Assembly (NCBI GenBank): GCA_938038785.1 | Contig: CALHTB010000065.1 | Coordinates: forward strand, 1 to 37,574 | Direction of reading: 5' to 3' | DNA: 37,574 nt | Source of the DNA: an uncultured Acidimicrobiales bacterium | GTDB lineage: Bacteria; Actinomycetota; Acidimicrobiia; Acidimicrobiales; SHLQ01 | In this document: positions 30,891 through 37,574 of the stretch, in pieces | Layout of the letters: the number at the start of each line of letters is the position of its first letter | Position numbering within the stretch: position 1 is the first letter of the stretch | Program-made: the position numbers and the translations under genes | The notes under the pieces: model-generated | What the model was told of the DNA's origin: nothing | What the model saw: only the letters and a program-made list of their open reading frames with translations | Databases searched by the model: none

Positions 30891-32275
30891 AGGCTGTACA
30901 CGCCGTCGATATGACGCTGCTCGGTGCGAACCGCTCCGATTGCGAGGCGCAGCACCGTCTGGTCGTTGAGCTTGGTGTGGGTGATGTAGGCCTCGCCGCC
31001 GTTGTTGATGGCGTCGCGGATTCGCTCATTGTCGGCATCACCGCCGGTATGGCGGAAGGTGACGAGCGACAGTGTTGTTGGCGCGACGATCTCGAACTGC
31101 GGGTGCGCTTCGATGCGGGCGTGAAAGTCTTTTGCCATCTCGACATGGCTTCTTACGAAGTTCGCCAAGCCTTCTGCGCCATGGGTTCGGATGACAAACC
31201 AGAGCTTGAGCGCCCGAAAGCGGCGGCCCAGCGGGATCTGCCAATCGCGGTAATCGACGACGTCACCCGCATCTGACGCGGCATTGCGCAGATACTCGGG
31301 CAACACGCTGAGAGCGGCGATCATCGGTTGGCGGTCAGCGACGTAGAACATCGAGCAATCGAAGTTGGTGAGCAGCCATTTGTGCGGGTTGAAGGTGTAG
31401 CTATCAGCTCGCTCGAGGCCGGCGTTCACGAACCGAAATTCGGGTGCGACCGCGGCCGACCCGGCGAAGGCGCCGTCGACGTGCAGCCAGGCGACAAACT
31501 CTTTGCATACATCAGCAATGGCATCGACCGGGTCAAAGGCCGTCGAGGAGGTTGTTCCCGAGGTGGCCTGCACGAAGAACGGCCGGCGCCCTTCAGAAAT
31601 ATCGTCGATCATCGCCTGGCGGAGAGCCGCGGGGTCCATGGCGTGGGTTTCGTCGCTCGGAATTGCCCGGATCTGACTCTCCATTAGGCCGGCGATTCGG
31701 CATCCCTTGATCATCGACGAGTGGGCGTGTTCGGAGCTGTACGCCACGAGCTCTTCCCAGCGGTACTGGCCAGCGGTTCGCTCCCGGGCCGCGAGAATTG
31801 CGACCAGGGCTCCCGATGATGCGGAGTCTTGGATCACCCCGCCACCCGCACCCGACGAGAGGAACCGGTCGGGAAGACCGCAAAGGTCGATCATCCAATC
31901 CATCATGAGCGTTTCGAGCTCGGTGCATGCGGGCGATGTGGCCCACAACATTCCCTGCACGCCAAGCCCGGCAGACATCAACTCGCCAAGCACCGACGGC
32001 GGAGACGCGTTGGCCGGGAAGTAGGCGAAGAAGTTTGGAGACTGCCAGTGGGTGATGCCTGGGACGATGAACTCGTCGACATCGGCCATGATGTCGGACC
32101 AGGCTTCACCGCTCTGCGGTGGTGCGGCCGGGAGCGACGCCCGCACGTCACCGGGCTCGACCTGGCTAAGTACGGGCAACGTCTCGACCCGCTCCCAGTA
32201 GTCAGCAATCCAGTCGATCATCTCATGTCCGGCCCGACGAAACTCGTCGTTGGACATCGGCGGTTGATAACTCAT
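30872..32275 (-). CDS. aromatic-L-amino-acid decarboxylase family (PLP group II)
   Basis: This 467-residue enzyme closely follows the DOPA/tryptophan decarboxylase pattern: HWQSPNFFAYFPANAS near the substrate pocket, EHAHSS with the PLP-stacking His (H185), HVDGAFAG with D267, and NPHKW with the PLP-binding lysine K299. The mobile-loop tyrosine in VVDYRDWQIPLGRRFR (Y342) is kept, which favours true decarboxylation over aldehyde synthesis. It should release CO2 from an aromatic amino acid to give an arylalkylamine. Starts are ambiguous: ATG 32275 and ATG 32257 (MSNDEFRRAG, closest to the family), or ATG 32332 inside the adjacent repeat. None has a good ribosome-binding site. It is the last gene of a minus-strand run. 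Confidence 0.92.
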   Translation of the reverse strand: MSYQPPMSNDEFRRAGHEMIDWIADYWERVETLPVLSQVEPGDVRASLPAAPPQSGEAWSDIMADVDEFIVPGITHWQSPNFFAYFPANASPPSVLGELMSAGLGVQGMLWATSPACTELETLMMDWMIDLCGLPDRFLSSGAGGGVIQDSASSGALVAILAARERTAGQYRWEELVAYSSEHAHSSMIKGCRIAGLMESQIRAIPSDETHAMDPAALRQAMIDDISEGRRPFFVQATSGTTSSTAFDPVDAIADVCKEFVAWLHVDGAFAGSAAVAPEFRFVNAGLERADSYTFNPHKWLLTNFDCSMFYVADRQPMIAALSVLPEYLRNAASDAGDVVDYRDWQIPLGRRFRALKLWFVIRTHGAEGLANFVRSHVEMAKDFHARIEAHPQFEIVAPTTLSLVTFRHTGGDADNERIRDAINNGGEAYITHTKLNDQTVLRLAIGAVRTEQRHIDGVYSLLAALA

Positions 32276-32320
32276 CGGAGGAGATTGCCACATCCAACCC
32301 CACCAACCACCACGCACCAA

Positions 32321-32430
32321 AGATTTGTACATAGTTTCAGACCTATACGGTCAGTTTCTGTGTACAAATCTCTCATCCGGGATTTATACATAGTTTCAGA
32401 CCTATACGGTCAGTTTCTGTGTACAAATCT
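32321..32430. repeat. tandem pair of 51-bp palindromic repeats
   Basis: Two copies (32321-32371 and 32380-32430) differ at two positions and lie 8 bp apart. Each is an imperfect palindrome. Copy 1 has perfect 11-bp ends AGATTTGTACA/TGTACAAATCT and an inner GACC-TATAC-GGTC dyad, giving a long broken stem. They are far richer in A/T than their surroundings. Copy 2 provides the last codons and stop of the NUDIX gene, and copy 1 contains a possible ATG for the decarboxylase. The inner dyad resembles operators of TetR-type repressors, but no such gene is nearby. It could be a mobile palindromic element or a doubled operator. Confidence 0.9.
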
Positions 32431-33108
32431 TTCGGTGACTTCGAGCAGGTTGTGGAGCATGAGGGCGGTTGCTCCCCAGACCGTGTCACCGACGAGGTCG
32501 AAGAAGTGCATCAGACGCCACTCGCCGTTGTAGAACCACTCTTCAGCTCGGTATACGCCAGGTGTCATGAGCTCGGTGAGCGGCACGTGCAAGATGAGCT
32601 CGACTTCATCGGGTGACGCGGTGAGCTTCGGCCGCCCAGCAAGTGCAGCCACAATTGGCTGGACCAACGAGAAGCTTGCGCCGGTAACGAACCGATCGAT
32701 CTCACCGATCTGCCGGGGCAACTTCGGGTCGAGGGCCACCTCCTCTTCAGCTTCGCGGAGCGCGGTGTGCCACATCGACTCGTCGGTTTCGTCGTGCGCA
32801 CCGCCGGGAAAGGCGATCTCGCCCGCGTGTTTGCGCATATGTTGCGGTCGTCGGGTGAGGATCGTTGTTGGTCCGTGCTCGCCATCGTAAATGGCGACGA
32901 GAACAGCTGATCGCCGACCGGGAGTTTTCGGGCGCTCAACCGCGGGACCGCGGAAGAGCTCCGATGGCTCGTAGGCGACTACCGCCTGCTCGATTGTTGC
33001 GAGCGTGAATGGCTCGGGAATCACCCAGGGTCGGGCCTCGCACTCGCGCCAATCGACCGGGTGCGGAATTACTTGGGGGCCGCCCCTCGGGGCGTCGGCC
33101 TCGGTCAA
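32410..33108 (-). CDS. NUDIX hydrolase, CoA-diphosphatase (NudL/YeaB) type
   Basis: This 232-residue protein carries the CoA-pyrophosphatase signature TRRPQHMRKHAGEIAFPGG (about 86-103), followed by a NUDIX box ending TALREAEEEVAL (115-126). Its spacing is that of the NudL group, which splits CoA to 4'-phosphopantetheine and 3',5'-ADP. The N-terminal 60 residues include a Pro-rich stretch. The start is an unusual TTG at 33108 that overlaps the stop of the upstream small gene (TTGA), so translation is probably coupled; no ATG or GTG gives a full domain with better context. The final residues ERFVHRN and the stop are encoded by the palindromic repeat, so the natural C-terminus may have been replaced. 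Confidence 0.85.
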   Translation of the reverse strand: MTEADAPRGGPQVIPHPVDWRECEARPWVIPEPFTLATIEQAVVAYEPSELFRGPAVERPKTPGRRSAVLVAIYDGEHGPTTILTRRPQHMRKHAGEIAFPGGAHDETDESMWHTALREAEEEVALDPKLPRQIGEIDRFVTGASFSLVQPIVAALAGRPKLTASPDEVELILHVPLTELMTPGVYRAEEWFYNGEWRLMHFFDLVGDTVWGATALMLHNLLEVTERFVHRN

Positions 33109-33371
33109 GCGGCGAGCTTGGTCAACAGTTCAACCAAGCCGTTGTCGCGCATAACGCCAAGCACGATCTCGGGTCGGGTGTTGCCACGTTCCCAGCCATC
33201 CCACGATTCGAGCATGGCTGTGACCGCCTCGGACTCGTTCTCGGCGAGCACCTCGGGCAAGAAGCCGGTCTTTAAGTAGGACATAGTGCGGCCGGGCATT
33301 TCGGTCTCACCCAACCAGTCGTTGAACTGGTTGAGGAGCTTGGCCGGGGACGGTGTTGGACGTTCTTCCAC
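33105..33371 (-). CDS. small hypothetical protein, 88 residues
   Basis: This 88-residue soluble, helical protein is read from GTG 33371. Recognisable stretches are KLLNQFNDWLGETEMPGRTM and TAMLESWDGWERGNTRPEIV. It has no cysteines, membrane segment or catalytic motif, and I do not recognise a family. It lies 19 bp after the class IV aminotransferase and overlaps the NUDIX start by 4 bp, so it is probably a real operon member and may affect NUDIX expression through coupling. No clear ribosome-binding site precedes the GTG. Confidence 0.65.
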   Translation of the reverse strand: MEERPTPSPAKLLNQFNDWLGETEMPGRTMSYLKTGFLPEVLAENESEAVTAMLESWDGWERGNTRPEIVLGVMRDNGLVELLTKLAA

Positions 33372-33390
33372 GTTTGGAGGCTATCGACGT

Positions 33391-34230
33391 CTACGCCAGC
33401 TCGCGGACGGTGAGTTCGGCCATTGCTTCGCGCAGAGCCTTTACCGCCGGACCAACTGGAAACTCGCGCTCACCAACGACGGTCACCGAGATGGCATCTC
33501 GAAGGGTGGACAGCGCAAAGAACTCCAACGCGAAGTCCAAGCGGTCGAGGCCAACCTCGACTTCGCGAAACACCAGCCCAGCCTCGGCAGCCGCGTCGAG
33601 AGCAACCTGACGAGTGATCGAGTCGAGGATGCCGAGCGACATTGCTGGGGTTTCGTAGATGGTTCGCCCGTCCTCTTCGACGGTCCAACCAATAGTGAAG
33701 GTAGGACCTTCGAGAATGCGACCCGACCGCCCGATGAGCAAGGCGTCACCAAAGCCGTTGACCTTGGCGGTTCGGATAGCGCCGAAGTTGTTGGCATAGG
33801 ACAATGTCTTGGCCTGCAGCAGTTCCCACCGTTCGCCGTCGGAGTGCCAGGGTGCTACCAAGGGAAGCAGCGTGAGATCGGCCGGCTGCGGGTTGGCCTG
33901 CTCAGACGTGACAACAACGCGGGTTGTACCCACGAACGGGTCGTCGCCGGCCGAGACCAGCACTCGGATAACGCAGTCGTCATGGAACGTGGCTGCGTGT
34001 TCGCACCATGACGTCAGCGCGGCGACGTCAGGTAGTTCAATGCCGAGCATGCCTGCGCTGCGTTCGAGCCGGTCGAGGTGAGGCTGCATGCGGAAGCACT
34101 TGCCAGAGAGCCCGCGAATTACTTCGAATACTCCATAGCCCCTGATGAAACCCATGTCGGACACGGGGATGGAAGCCGTTGCCGGGTCGTGCAGTTCGCC
34201 ATCGATACGGACAGATGTGAATGCGTTCAC
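33391..34230 (-). CDS. class IV aminotransferase / 4-amino-4-deoxychorismate lyase-like
   Basis: This 279-residue PLP enzyme of fold type IV opens with PATASIPVSDMGFIRGYGVFE, the universal N-terminal motif. K141 in KTLSYANNFGA is the expected PLP lysine, and ILEGPTFTI (E174) holds the cofactor nitrogen. The pattern AIRTAKVNGFGDALLI resembles ADC lyase and D-amino-acid or branched-chain aminotransferases, which cannot be separated by eye. GTG 34230 follows AGGAAA by 7 nt. It begins 13 bp after the AlkA-like stop and is followed 19 bp later by the small gene, so it belongs to the same run. A folate (p-aminobenzoate) role is possible, but no pabA/pabB is present. Confidence 0.85.
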   Translation of the reverse strand: MNAFTSVRIDGELHDPATASIPVSDMGFIRGYGVFEVIRGLSGKCFRMQPHLDRLERSAGMLGIELPDVAALTSWCEHAATFHDDCVIRVLVSAGDDPFVGTTRVVVTSEQANPQPADLTLLPLVAPWHSDGERWELLQAKTLSYANNFGAIRTAKVNGFGDALLIGRSGRILEGPTFTIGWTVEEDGRTIYETPAMSLGILDSITRQVALDAAAEAGLVFREVEVGLDRLDFALEFFALSTLRDAISVTVVGEREFPVGPAVKALREAMAELTVRELA

Positions 34231-34243
34231 TGTCGGTTTCCTA

Positions 34244-35161
34244 TCACGGTCGAGGCCGACCCCTGTTTTTCATGTAGCTGCCTTCCATGTGCAGACCGTC
34301 CCCGGTGAGTGACAGCTTCGGCCCTCGCTTTGGGGCCGACCCGGCTGATTTTGCCAGACGCAGCACCCGCCACCGGTGTCCGGCGTACGGTTCTAGCAGC
34401 TCGAGCATTCGGGCATCATCGCCACGCTCCTCGCCAGCCAAATGCCATGCCACCGTGTTTGGCAAGTGGTAGTCGCCAACGGGAACAGCATCAGCGTCGC
34501 CGAGCGCACTGGCGGTCACCATCGCGGAAGTCCACGGGCCGATGCCTCGGATCCGTTCGAGCCGCGCCTGCACCTGTTGTGGGGTTCGTTGTTCGAGCCC
34601 GTCAAGCCGACTCATCTCACGGGCGCACCGGAGCAAGATCTCGGCGCGCTTGCGCTCAACGCCGAGCGGATGAAAGTCGGCATACCCAAGCTCGGCGGTT
34701 CGCTCGGGCGAGGGCAGCACCCATCCACCCCACGGACCAGGGCCCTTATCACCGTGATATCGAGAGAGAAGACGGCGAGCCTTTACGGCGTTGGCCACCT
34801 GCACCTTTTGGCCGAACACCCCTCCGACAAGTGAGTCCCACAGGCGGTCGGTGCGACCCAAGAGAAACGGCCGGGCACGCCACCTGTCGGCTAATGGGCC
34901 CTTCGGAGGTGTGAACGTGGAGATGTCATCGTCGGCACCCAACAGCTTCGGTGCTTGGTTGAGCATCCAATCGGCTCCGGGCCCCCACGCTTCGGCCTCG
35001 ACGGTCGTGTCACCGGTGCGCACAAGCTGCAACGCCCCCGGACCATCGGGGGTGCGCGTGTTCCATCGGGTCTCGCCCGGGCCGACGAGCACCGGGTCTT
35101 TGCTTCCGCGCACGGTGAGGGCCAGTTCGAGCCACTGCGGGATGTCGATGGTGCGCCTCAT
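34244..35161 (-). CDS. AlkA-like DNA-3-methyladenine glycosylase (HhH-GPD)
   Basis: This 305-residue base-excision-repair glycosylase has an N-terminal beta-rich domain (about 1-90), then the helix-hairpin-helix-GPD core. The hairpin LERIRGIGPWTSAM (201-214) is followed by ALGDADAVPVGDYHLPN, which holds the catalytic aspartate D230 at the expected distance. WDSLVGGVFGQKVQVANAVK is the typical AlkA first core helix. No C-terminal iron-sulphur cysteines are present, unlike EndoIII/MutY. It should remove alkylated purines. ATG 35161 fits because a longer frame would overlap the divergent dioxygenase gene, and TACCAT lies 8 nt upstream. It heads the minus-strand run that ends with the decarboxylase. 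Confidence 0.88.
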   Translation of the reverse strand: MRRTIDIPQWLELALTVRGSKDPVLVGPGETRWNTRTPDGPGALQLVRTGDTTVEAEAWGPGADWMLNQAPKLLGADDDISTFTPPKGPLADRWRARPFLLGRTDRLWDSLVGGVFGQKVQVANAVKARRLLSRYHGDKGPGPWGGWVLPSPERTAELGYADFHPLGVERKRAEILLRCAREMSRLDGLEQRTPQQVQARLERIRGIGPWTSAMVTASALGDADAVPVGDYHLPNTVAWHLAGEERGDDARMLELLEPYAGHRWRVLRLAKSAGSAPKRGPKLSLTGDGLHMEGSYMKNRGRPRP

Positions 35162-35169
35162 CACGTGCG

Positions 35170-35175
35170 ATGGTA
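35170..35175 (-). promoter_or_regulatory. candidate -10 hexamer before the AlkA-like gene
   Basis: On the minus strand TACCAT matches TANNNT and ends 8 nt before ATG 35161. It lies in the 64-bp divergent region shared with the TauD-type gene, which has its own strong ribosome-binding site. Confidence 0.3.
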
Positions 35176-35225
35176 CTAAGGAGTTACGGCCGGCCTCTCG
35201 CCAGGCCTGCAAGGGGGAAATCCAG

Positions 35226-36101
35226 ATGGTCACCGTTTCGCCGCTCGAAGGCACCGGAGCTGAAGTAACCGGCGTCGACATCGCCAACCTGTCCGAAGAC
35301 GAACTCGCCATCGTGAAGCAGGCCTTCGCCAACCACGGCGTCATCTTCTTCCGCGACCAGAACCTCAGCGAAGATGCCCACATTGCGTTCGCTCGGAAGT
35401 TCTCGACCATCAACCTGAACCGGTTCTTTGCTCGCCATCCCGACTACCCCGAGATTGCGCTCGTGGTGAAAGAGCCAACCGACGACTTCAACATTGGCGG
35501 CGCGTGGCACGCCGACCACAGTTATGACGCCGAGCCCGCACTCGGGTCGATCTTGGTGGCGCGTCAACTTCCTCCAACCGGTGGAGACACGCTGTTCGCC
35601 TCGATGAACGCCGCCTATGAGGCGCTACCCACCCAATTGCGCGACCTCGTCGACACACACTCGGCGCTGCACTCGGGCAAACACATCTTTGCCAGGGACG
35701 GCGCCTACGAGCGGATCCCCGATTTCAAGGGCCGTATCGGCAACGCCGAAGCGGGTGACGAGCTTGTCGACACCGTGCACCCAATGGTCATCAAGCACCC
35801 ACTGTCGGGAAAGCCGTGCCTGTTCGTGAACCCGGGATTTACCATCGGTATCGACGGTATGGACGACGAAGAGGCCAAGCTCATGCTCTTGGCGCTGTAC
35901 GAACATGCTGGTCAACCACAGTTCACCTGTCGCTTCACCTGGGAGCCAGGATCGGTGGCGTTCTGGGACAACCGTGCGGTCTGGCACCTGGCCGAGAACG
36001 ACTACGCCGGACACCGCCGGGTTATGCACCGCATCACGGTCGACGGATGCTCGCTCGAGGGGATGAACTCAACGATCGCGAGCCGTTCGGCAACCGTATG
36101 A
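35226..36101 (+). CDS. TauD/TfdA family Fe(II)/2-oxoglutarate dioxygenase
   Basis: This 291-residue protein has all facial-triad residues: H95 and D97 in WHADHSYD, and H254 in WDNRAVWH. R269 in MHRITV should bind the 2-oxoglutarate carboxylate, with nearly the spacing seen in E. coli TauD. It would hydroxylate a substrate while turning 2-oxoglutarate into succinate. TauD acts on taurine and TfdA on 2,4-D, and many paralogues act on other sulfonates, carnitine relatives or amino acids. No sulfonate transport genes are adjacent, so the substrate is open. AGGGGGAAA lies about 7 nt before ATG 35226 and fixes the start. A single-span microprotein follows 12 bp downstream. Confidence 0.93.
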   Translation: MVTVSPLEGTGAEVTGVDIANLSEDELAIVKQAFANHGVIFFRDQNLSEDAHIAFARKFSTINLNRFFARHPDYPEIALVVKEPTDDFNIGGAWHADHSYDAEPALGSILVARQLPPTGGDTLFASMNAAYEALPTQLRDLVDTHSALHSGKHIFARDGAYERIPDFKGRIGNAEAGDELVDTVHPMVIKHPLSGKPCLFVNPGFTIGIDGMDDEEAKLMLLALYEHAGQPQFTCRFTWEPGSVAFWDNRAVWHLAENDYAGHRRVMHRITVDGCSLEGMNSTIASRSATV

Positions 36102-36113
36102 GAAACTGAGTTG

Positions 36114-36278
36114 GTGAAGTCGAAGACTCGTGTCCGCCTCGAACGAGCGGTAATGAGCGCGCAAGATCAGTGGCACGAGGCTCCCTGGTTCGTGATCTTG
36201 ATCATTCTGATCACGGCCTTCGTGGGCCCCGGCCTCGTCTATGCAGGATGGCGAGCGCTATCAAACTTCTTGTTCTGA
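36114..36278 (+). CDS. small single-span membrane protein, 54 residues
   Basis: A GTG at 36114 opens a 54-codon frame immediately after the dioxygenase gene. The product has a basic N-terminus (KSKTRVRLERAV), a polar QDQWHEAPW stretch and one hydrophobic helix (about 25-45, FVILIILITAFVGPGLVYAG), and ends NFLF. The positive-inside rule suggests a cytoplasmic N-terminus. A shorter form from ATG 36153 (41 residues) would keep the helix. The frame is compact, of typical base composition and followed by a convergent gene 26 bp away. No family is recognised. It could be a small partner of a membrane complex. Confidence 0.55.
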   Translation: MKSKTRVRLERAVMSAQDQWHEAPWFVILIILITAFVGPGLVYAGWRALSNFLF

Positions 36279-36304
36279 CCAGCAGCGTTCGTTCAGCTCG
36301 CTGG

Positions 36305-37348
36305 CTAGGCAAGGTCCAAGAGTTGCTTCGCCAGCTGAGGTTGGGACATCAGCACGCGGGTGCGCCCGTCGTTCGCGACGCATAGCGCGGCCCGACCGTT
36401 GACGCGATCGAGAAGCGCAGTTGCAGCCCACAGTGTGTTCGAGCCTTGCATGCCGTGGGTGACGCCCATCGTCGCACCATCGGCCCATCCCATCGACATC
36501 GACCGACCTTTGCCGTTCGCATCGGGATCGGCAAGCAAATGCTCGATCGTCTCGGGCGACACAAGTGGGGCGCCGTTGTTGAGGAAGACCCGTAGCACCT
36601 TCGCCCAATCGGGAACCGACAGATGAAGCCGTCCAGCCGGGGTGAGCAGCGACGGATTGTCTGCGAACTTCGAATCGCCCGGGATCGCCGGTCGACCGCG
36701 GCCCGCAGTGATTCCCGGGAGACTCAAGCGCGAGTGATGTCCTCGAATGAGCGGAGGTGGACCAATGCCCGCGCTCGTGATTCCAAGCGGGTCGAGAATT
36801 TCAGTCCGCAGGACATCTTCGAACAACGCTTCAGCCAGTCGGTCGATGGCTGCACCCGCCACCATGTATCCAAGGTTCGAGTAGACGAACTCCCCGTGCT
36901 TTTTCGGGGGATCGCTTAAGGTGCGCTCGGTTGCGGCGCTGCGTTCGTCCACCGCCGATAACGAAGTGCTGTGAGAGTCACTCATCTCAGCCCCGGTCGG
37001 ATTTGCCCGGACCCCGGCCCGACAGCGCAGAAGTTCATCGATGGTCGAGTCCATCCAGCCGGGGTGGAGCCCCGTGAGATCGTCAAAGAACGACGCAATC
37101 GGAACACCCCATTGCGCTCGGCCCGACTCGACCAGCCGCGCATACAGCAATGCGGAGAGCGACTTGCCACATGAGCCAATGTGCCACGCGTCGTCGACCG
37201 TTGCGGGGGTGTCGTCGTCTCGCGACCGCATACCGACAACATCGATGGCTTCGAGCTCGTCAGCGTTGGTGACTGCCCCGATCACGGCGGGTACGCCGAC
37301 CTTGTCCCGATACCGACTGAGCTCGTCCTTAACCGCCGTTGCGTTCAT
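36305..37348 (-). CDS. class C beta-lactamase-fold serine hydrolase
   Basis: This 347-residue protein of the beta-lactamase/DD-peptidase/esterase class keeps the three active-site elements. SxxK is present as S59-C-G-K62 in HIGSCGKSLSALL. YxN is present as Y156-S-N158 in FVYSNLGYMVAG. A late HxG-type motif appears as THGMQGSN. No signal peptide is visible, which fits cytoplasmic EstB-like esterases or D-amino peptidases better than secreted AmpC. The region 112-150 is a Ser/Thr/Asp-rich insertion. Starts at ATG 37348 or GTG 37366 are both possible. The upstream 150 bp hold the paired palindromes, so its promoter lies in or beside them. The true substrate is unknown. Confidence 0.88.
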   Translation of the reverse strand: MNATAVKDELSRYRDKVGVPAVIGAVTNADELEAIDVVGMRSRDDDTPATVDDAWHIGSCGKSLSALLYARLVESGRAQWGVPIASFFDDLTGLHPGWMDSTIDELLRCRAGVRANPTGAEMSDSHSTSLSAVDERSAATERTLSDPPKKHGEFVYSNLGYMVAGAAIDRLAEALFEDVLRTEILDPLGITSAGIGPPPLIRGHHSRLSLPGITAGRGRPAIPGDSKFADNPSLLTPAGRLHLSVPDWAKVLRVFLNNGAPLVSPETIEHLLADPDANGKGRSMSMGWADGATMGVTHGMQGSNTLWAATALLDRVNGRAALCVANDGRTRVLMSQPQLAKQLLDLA

Positions 37349-37389
37349 GCCATACCCAACGCTCACCCGAGCACCGCATTCCCGAGAAA

Positions 37390-37492
37390 ATCTGTGGTCC
37401 CCCAGCCGAACCCTTCCCGGCCACGGACCACAGAATGCCGGCTGAAGATCTGTGGTCCGCTAGCCGGACCCTTCCCGGCCACGGACCACAGA
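37390..37492. repeat. tandem pair of 45-bp palindromic repeats
   Basis: Two copies (37390-37434 and 37448-37492) differ at three positions. Each starts ATCTGTGGTCC and ends GGACCACAGA, forming an 11-12 bp outer stem. A second inner stem, GCCGG/CCGGC in copy 2, encloses an ACCCTTC loop. The pair lies between the serine hydrolase start and a terminator for a gene to the right. Layout (two near-identical hairpins of 45-51 bp in tandem) matches the pair at 32321-32430, although the core sequences differ. Confidence 0.9.
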
Positions 37493-37500
37493 TTCAGAGC

Positions 37501-37538
37501 AAAAACGCAAACAGCCCGGGCGCAGGGCCCGGGCTGTT
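37501..37538 (-). terminator. strong intrinsic terminator for a minus-strand gene right of the window
   Basis: AACAGCCCGGGC (37510-37521) and GCCCGGGCTGTT (37527-37538) form a perfect 12-bp GC-rich stem with a 5-nt loop. Read on the minus strand the stem is followed by TTGCGTTTTTGC, a T-rich tail. It should end transcription coming from the right. A shorter palindrome, GTTCTTC-GA-GAAGAAC (37544-37559), lies just upstream of it and may be coding or leader of the cut gene. Confidence 0.85.
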
Positions 37539-37574
37539 CGGTAGTTCTTCGAGAAGAACGATGAAGGCTTCGCC

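Noticed and set aside
32321-32430. possible CRISPR array
   Set aside because: Only two units, an 8-bp gap instead of a spacer, strong internal palindromes and no cas genes.
34791-35225. N-terminal extension of the TauD-type gene by 145 codons
   Set aside because: AGGGGGAAA immediately before ATG 35226 and the TauD family N-terminus fix the start; the extension is antisense to the AlkA-like gene.
37390-37492. possible CRISPR array or attachment site
   Set aside because: Two hairpin units 13 bp apart with no spacers, no integrase and no neighbouring tRNA.

Overview
This window is a gene-dense stretch of a high-GC actinobacterial chromosome. The likeliest source is an Acidimicrobiia-type (Ilumatobacter-like, marine or freshwater) organism. 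That placement is inferred from gene content: a GuaB3-type IMP dehydrogenase-related protein next to guaA, a UPF0182 membrane protein near a PDZ/Lon-like protease, two mycothiol-dependent-isomerase/DinB-fold proteins, a DivIVA-like coiled-coil protein, frequent GTG/TTG starts, and several start codons with a TANNNT hexamer 6-8 nt upstream and no Shine-Dalgarno sequence, as in leaderless actinobacterial mRNAs. There is no phage, integrase, transposase, CRISPR array or rRNA. No gene-free stretch exceeds 300 bases.

Layout. 1-75: initiator tRNA-Met on the minus strand, cut by the window edge. 168-2901 (+): hotdog thioesterase, a long AhpD-like protein and a DinB/MDMPI-fold protein. 5239-2898 (-): coupled M24 and M20 metallopeptidases. 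5347-7925: TerB-like protein, YitT/YczE membrane protein, ArfB ribosome-rescue hydrolase, an Lrp/AsnC regulator and a GGGGT/ACCCC hairpin cluster. 11256-7938 (-): acyl-CoA dehydrogenase, MscS channel and a Ser/Cys-type proline racemase homologue. 18160-11700 (-): two-PDZ Lon-like membrane protease, DivIVA-like protein and UPF0182 protein, probably one envelope operon. 18246-22410: small membrane protein, an Ala/Glu-rich protein, HEAT-repeat protein and a transmembrane Ser/Thr kinase. 25747-23085 (-): guaB3-guaA, purine synthesis.

25862-30848 (+) is the most distinctive block. It holds a methyltransferase with an N-terminal kinase-like fold (NoeA-like), two paralogous membrane-anchored alkaline-phosphatase-fold enzymes sharing six cysteines, and between them a 64-residue YIDxGT microprotein. 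Together they look like an envelope-polymer or lipid head-group modification cassette.

35161-30872 (-) is a run of AlkA-like glycosylase, class IV aminotransferase, small unknown, CoA-diphosphatase-type NUDIX protein and aromatic amino acid decarboxylase. It is interrupted by a tandem pair of 51-bp palindromic repeats that supply the last codons of the NUDIX gene. 35226-37348 carries a TauD-type dioxygenase, a single-span microprotein and a class C beta-lactamase-fold serine hydrolase. The right edge holds a second tandem pair of about 45-bp palindromes and a strong terminator for a gene beyond the window.
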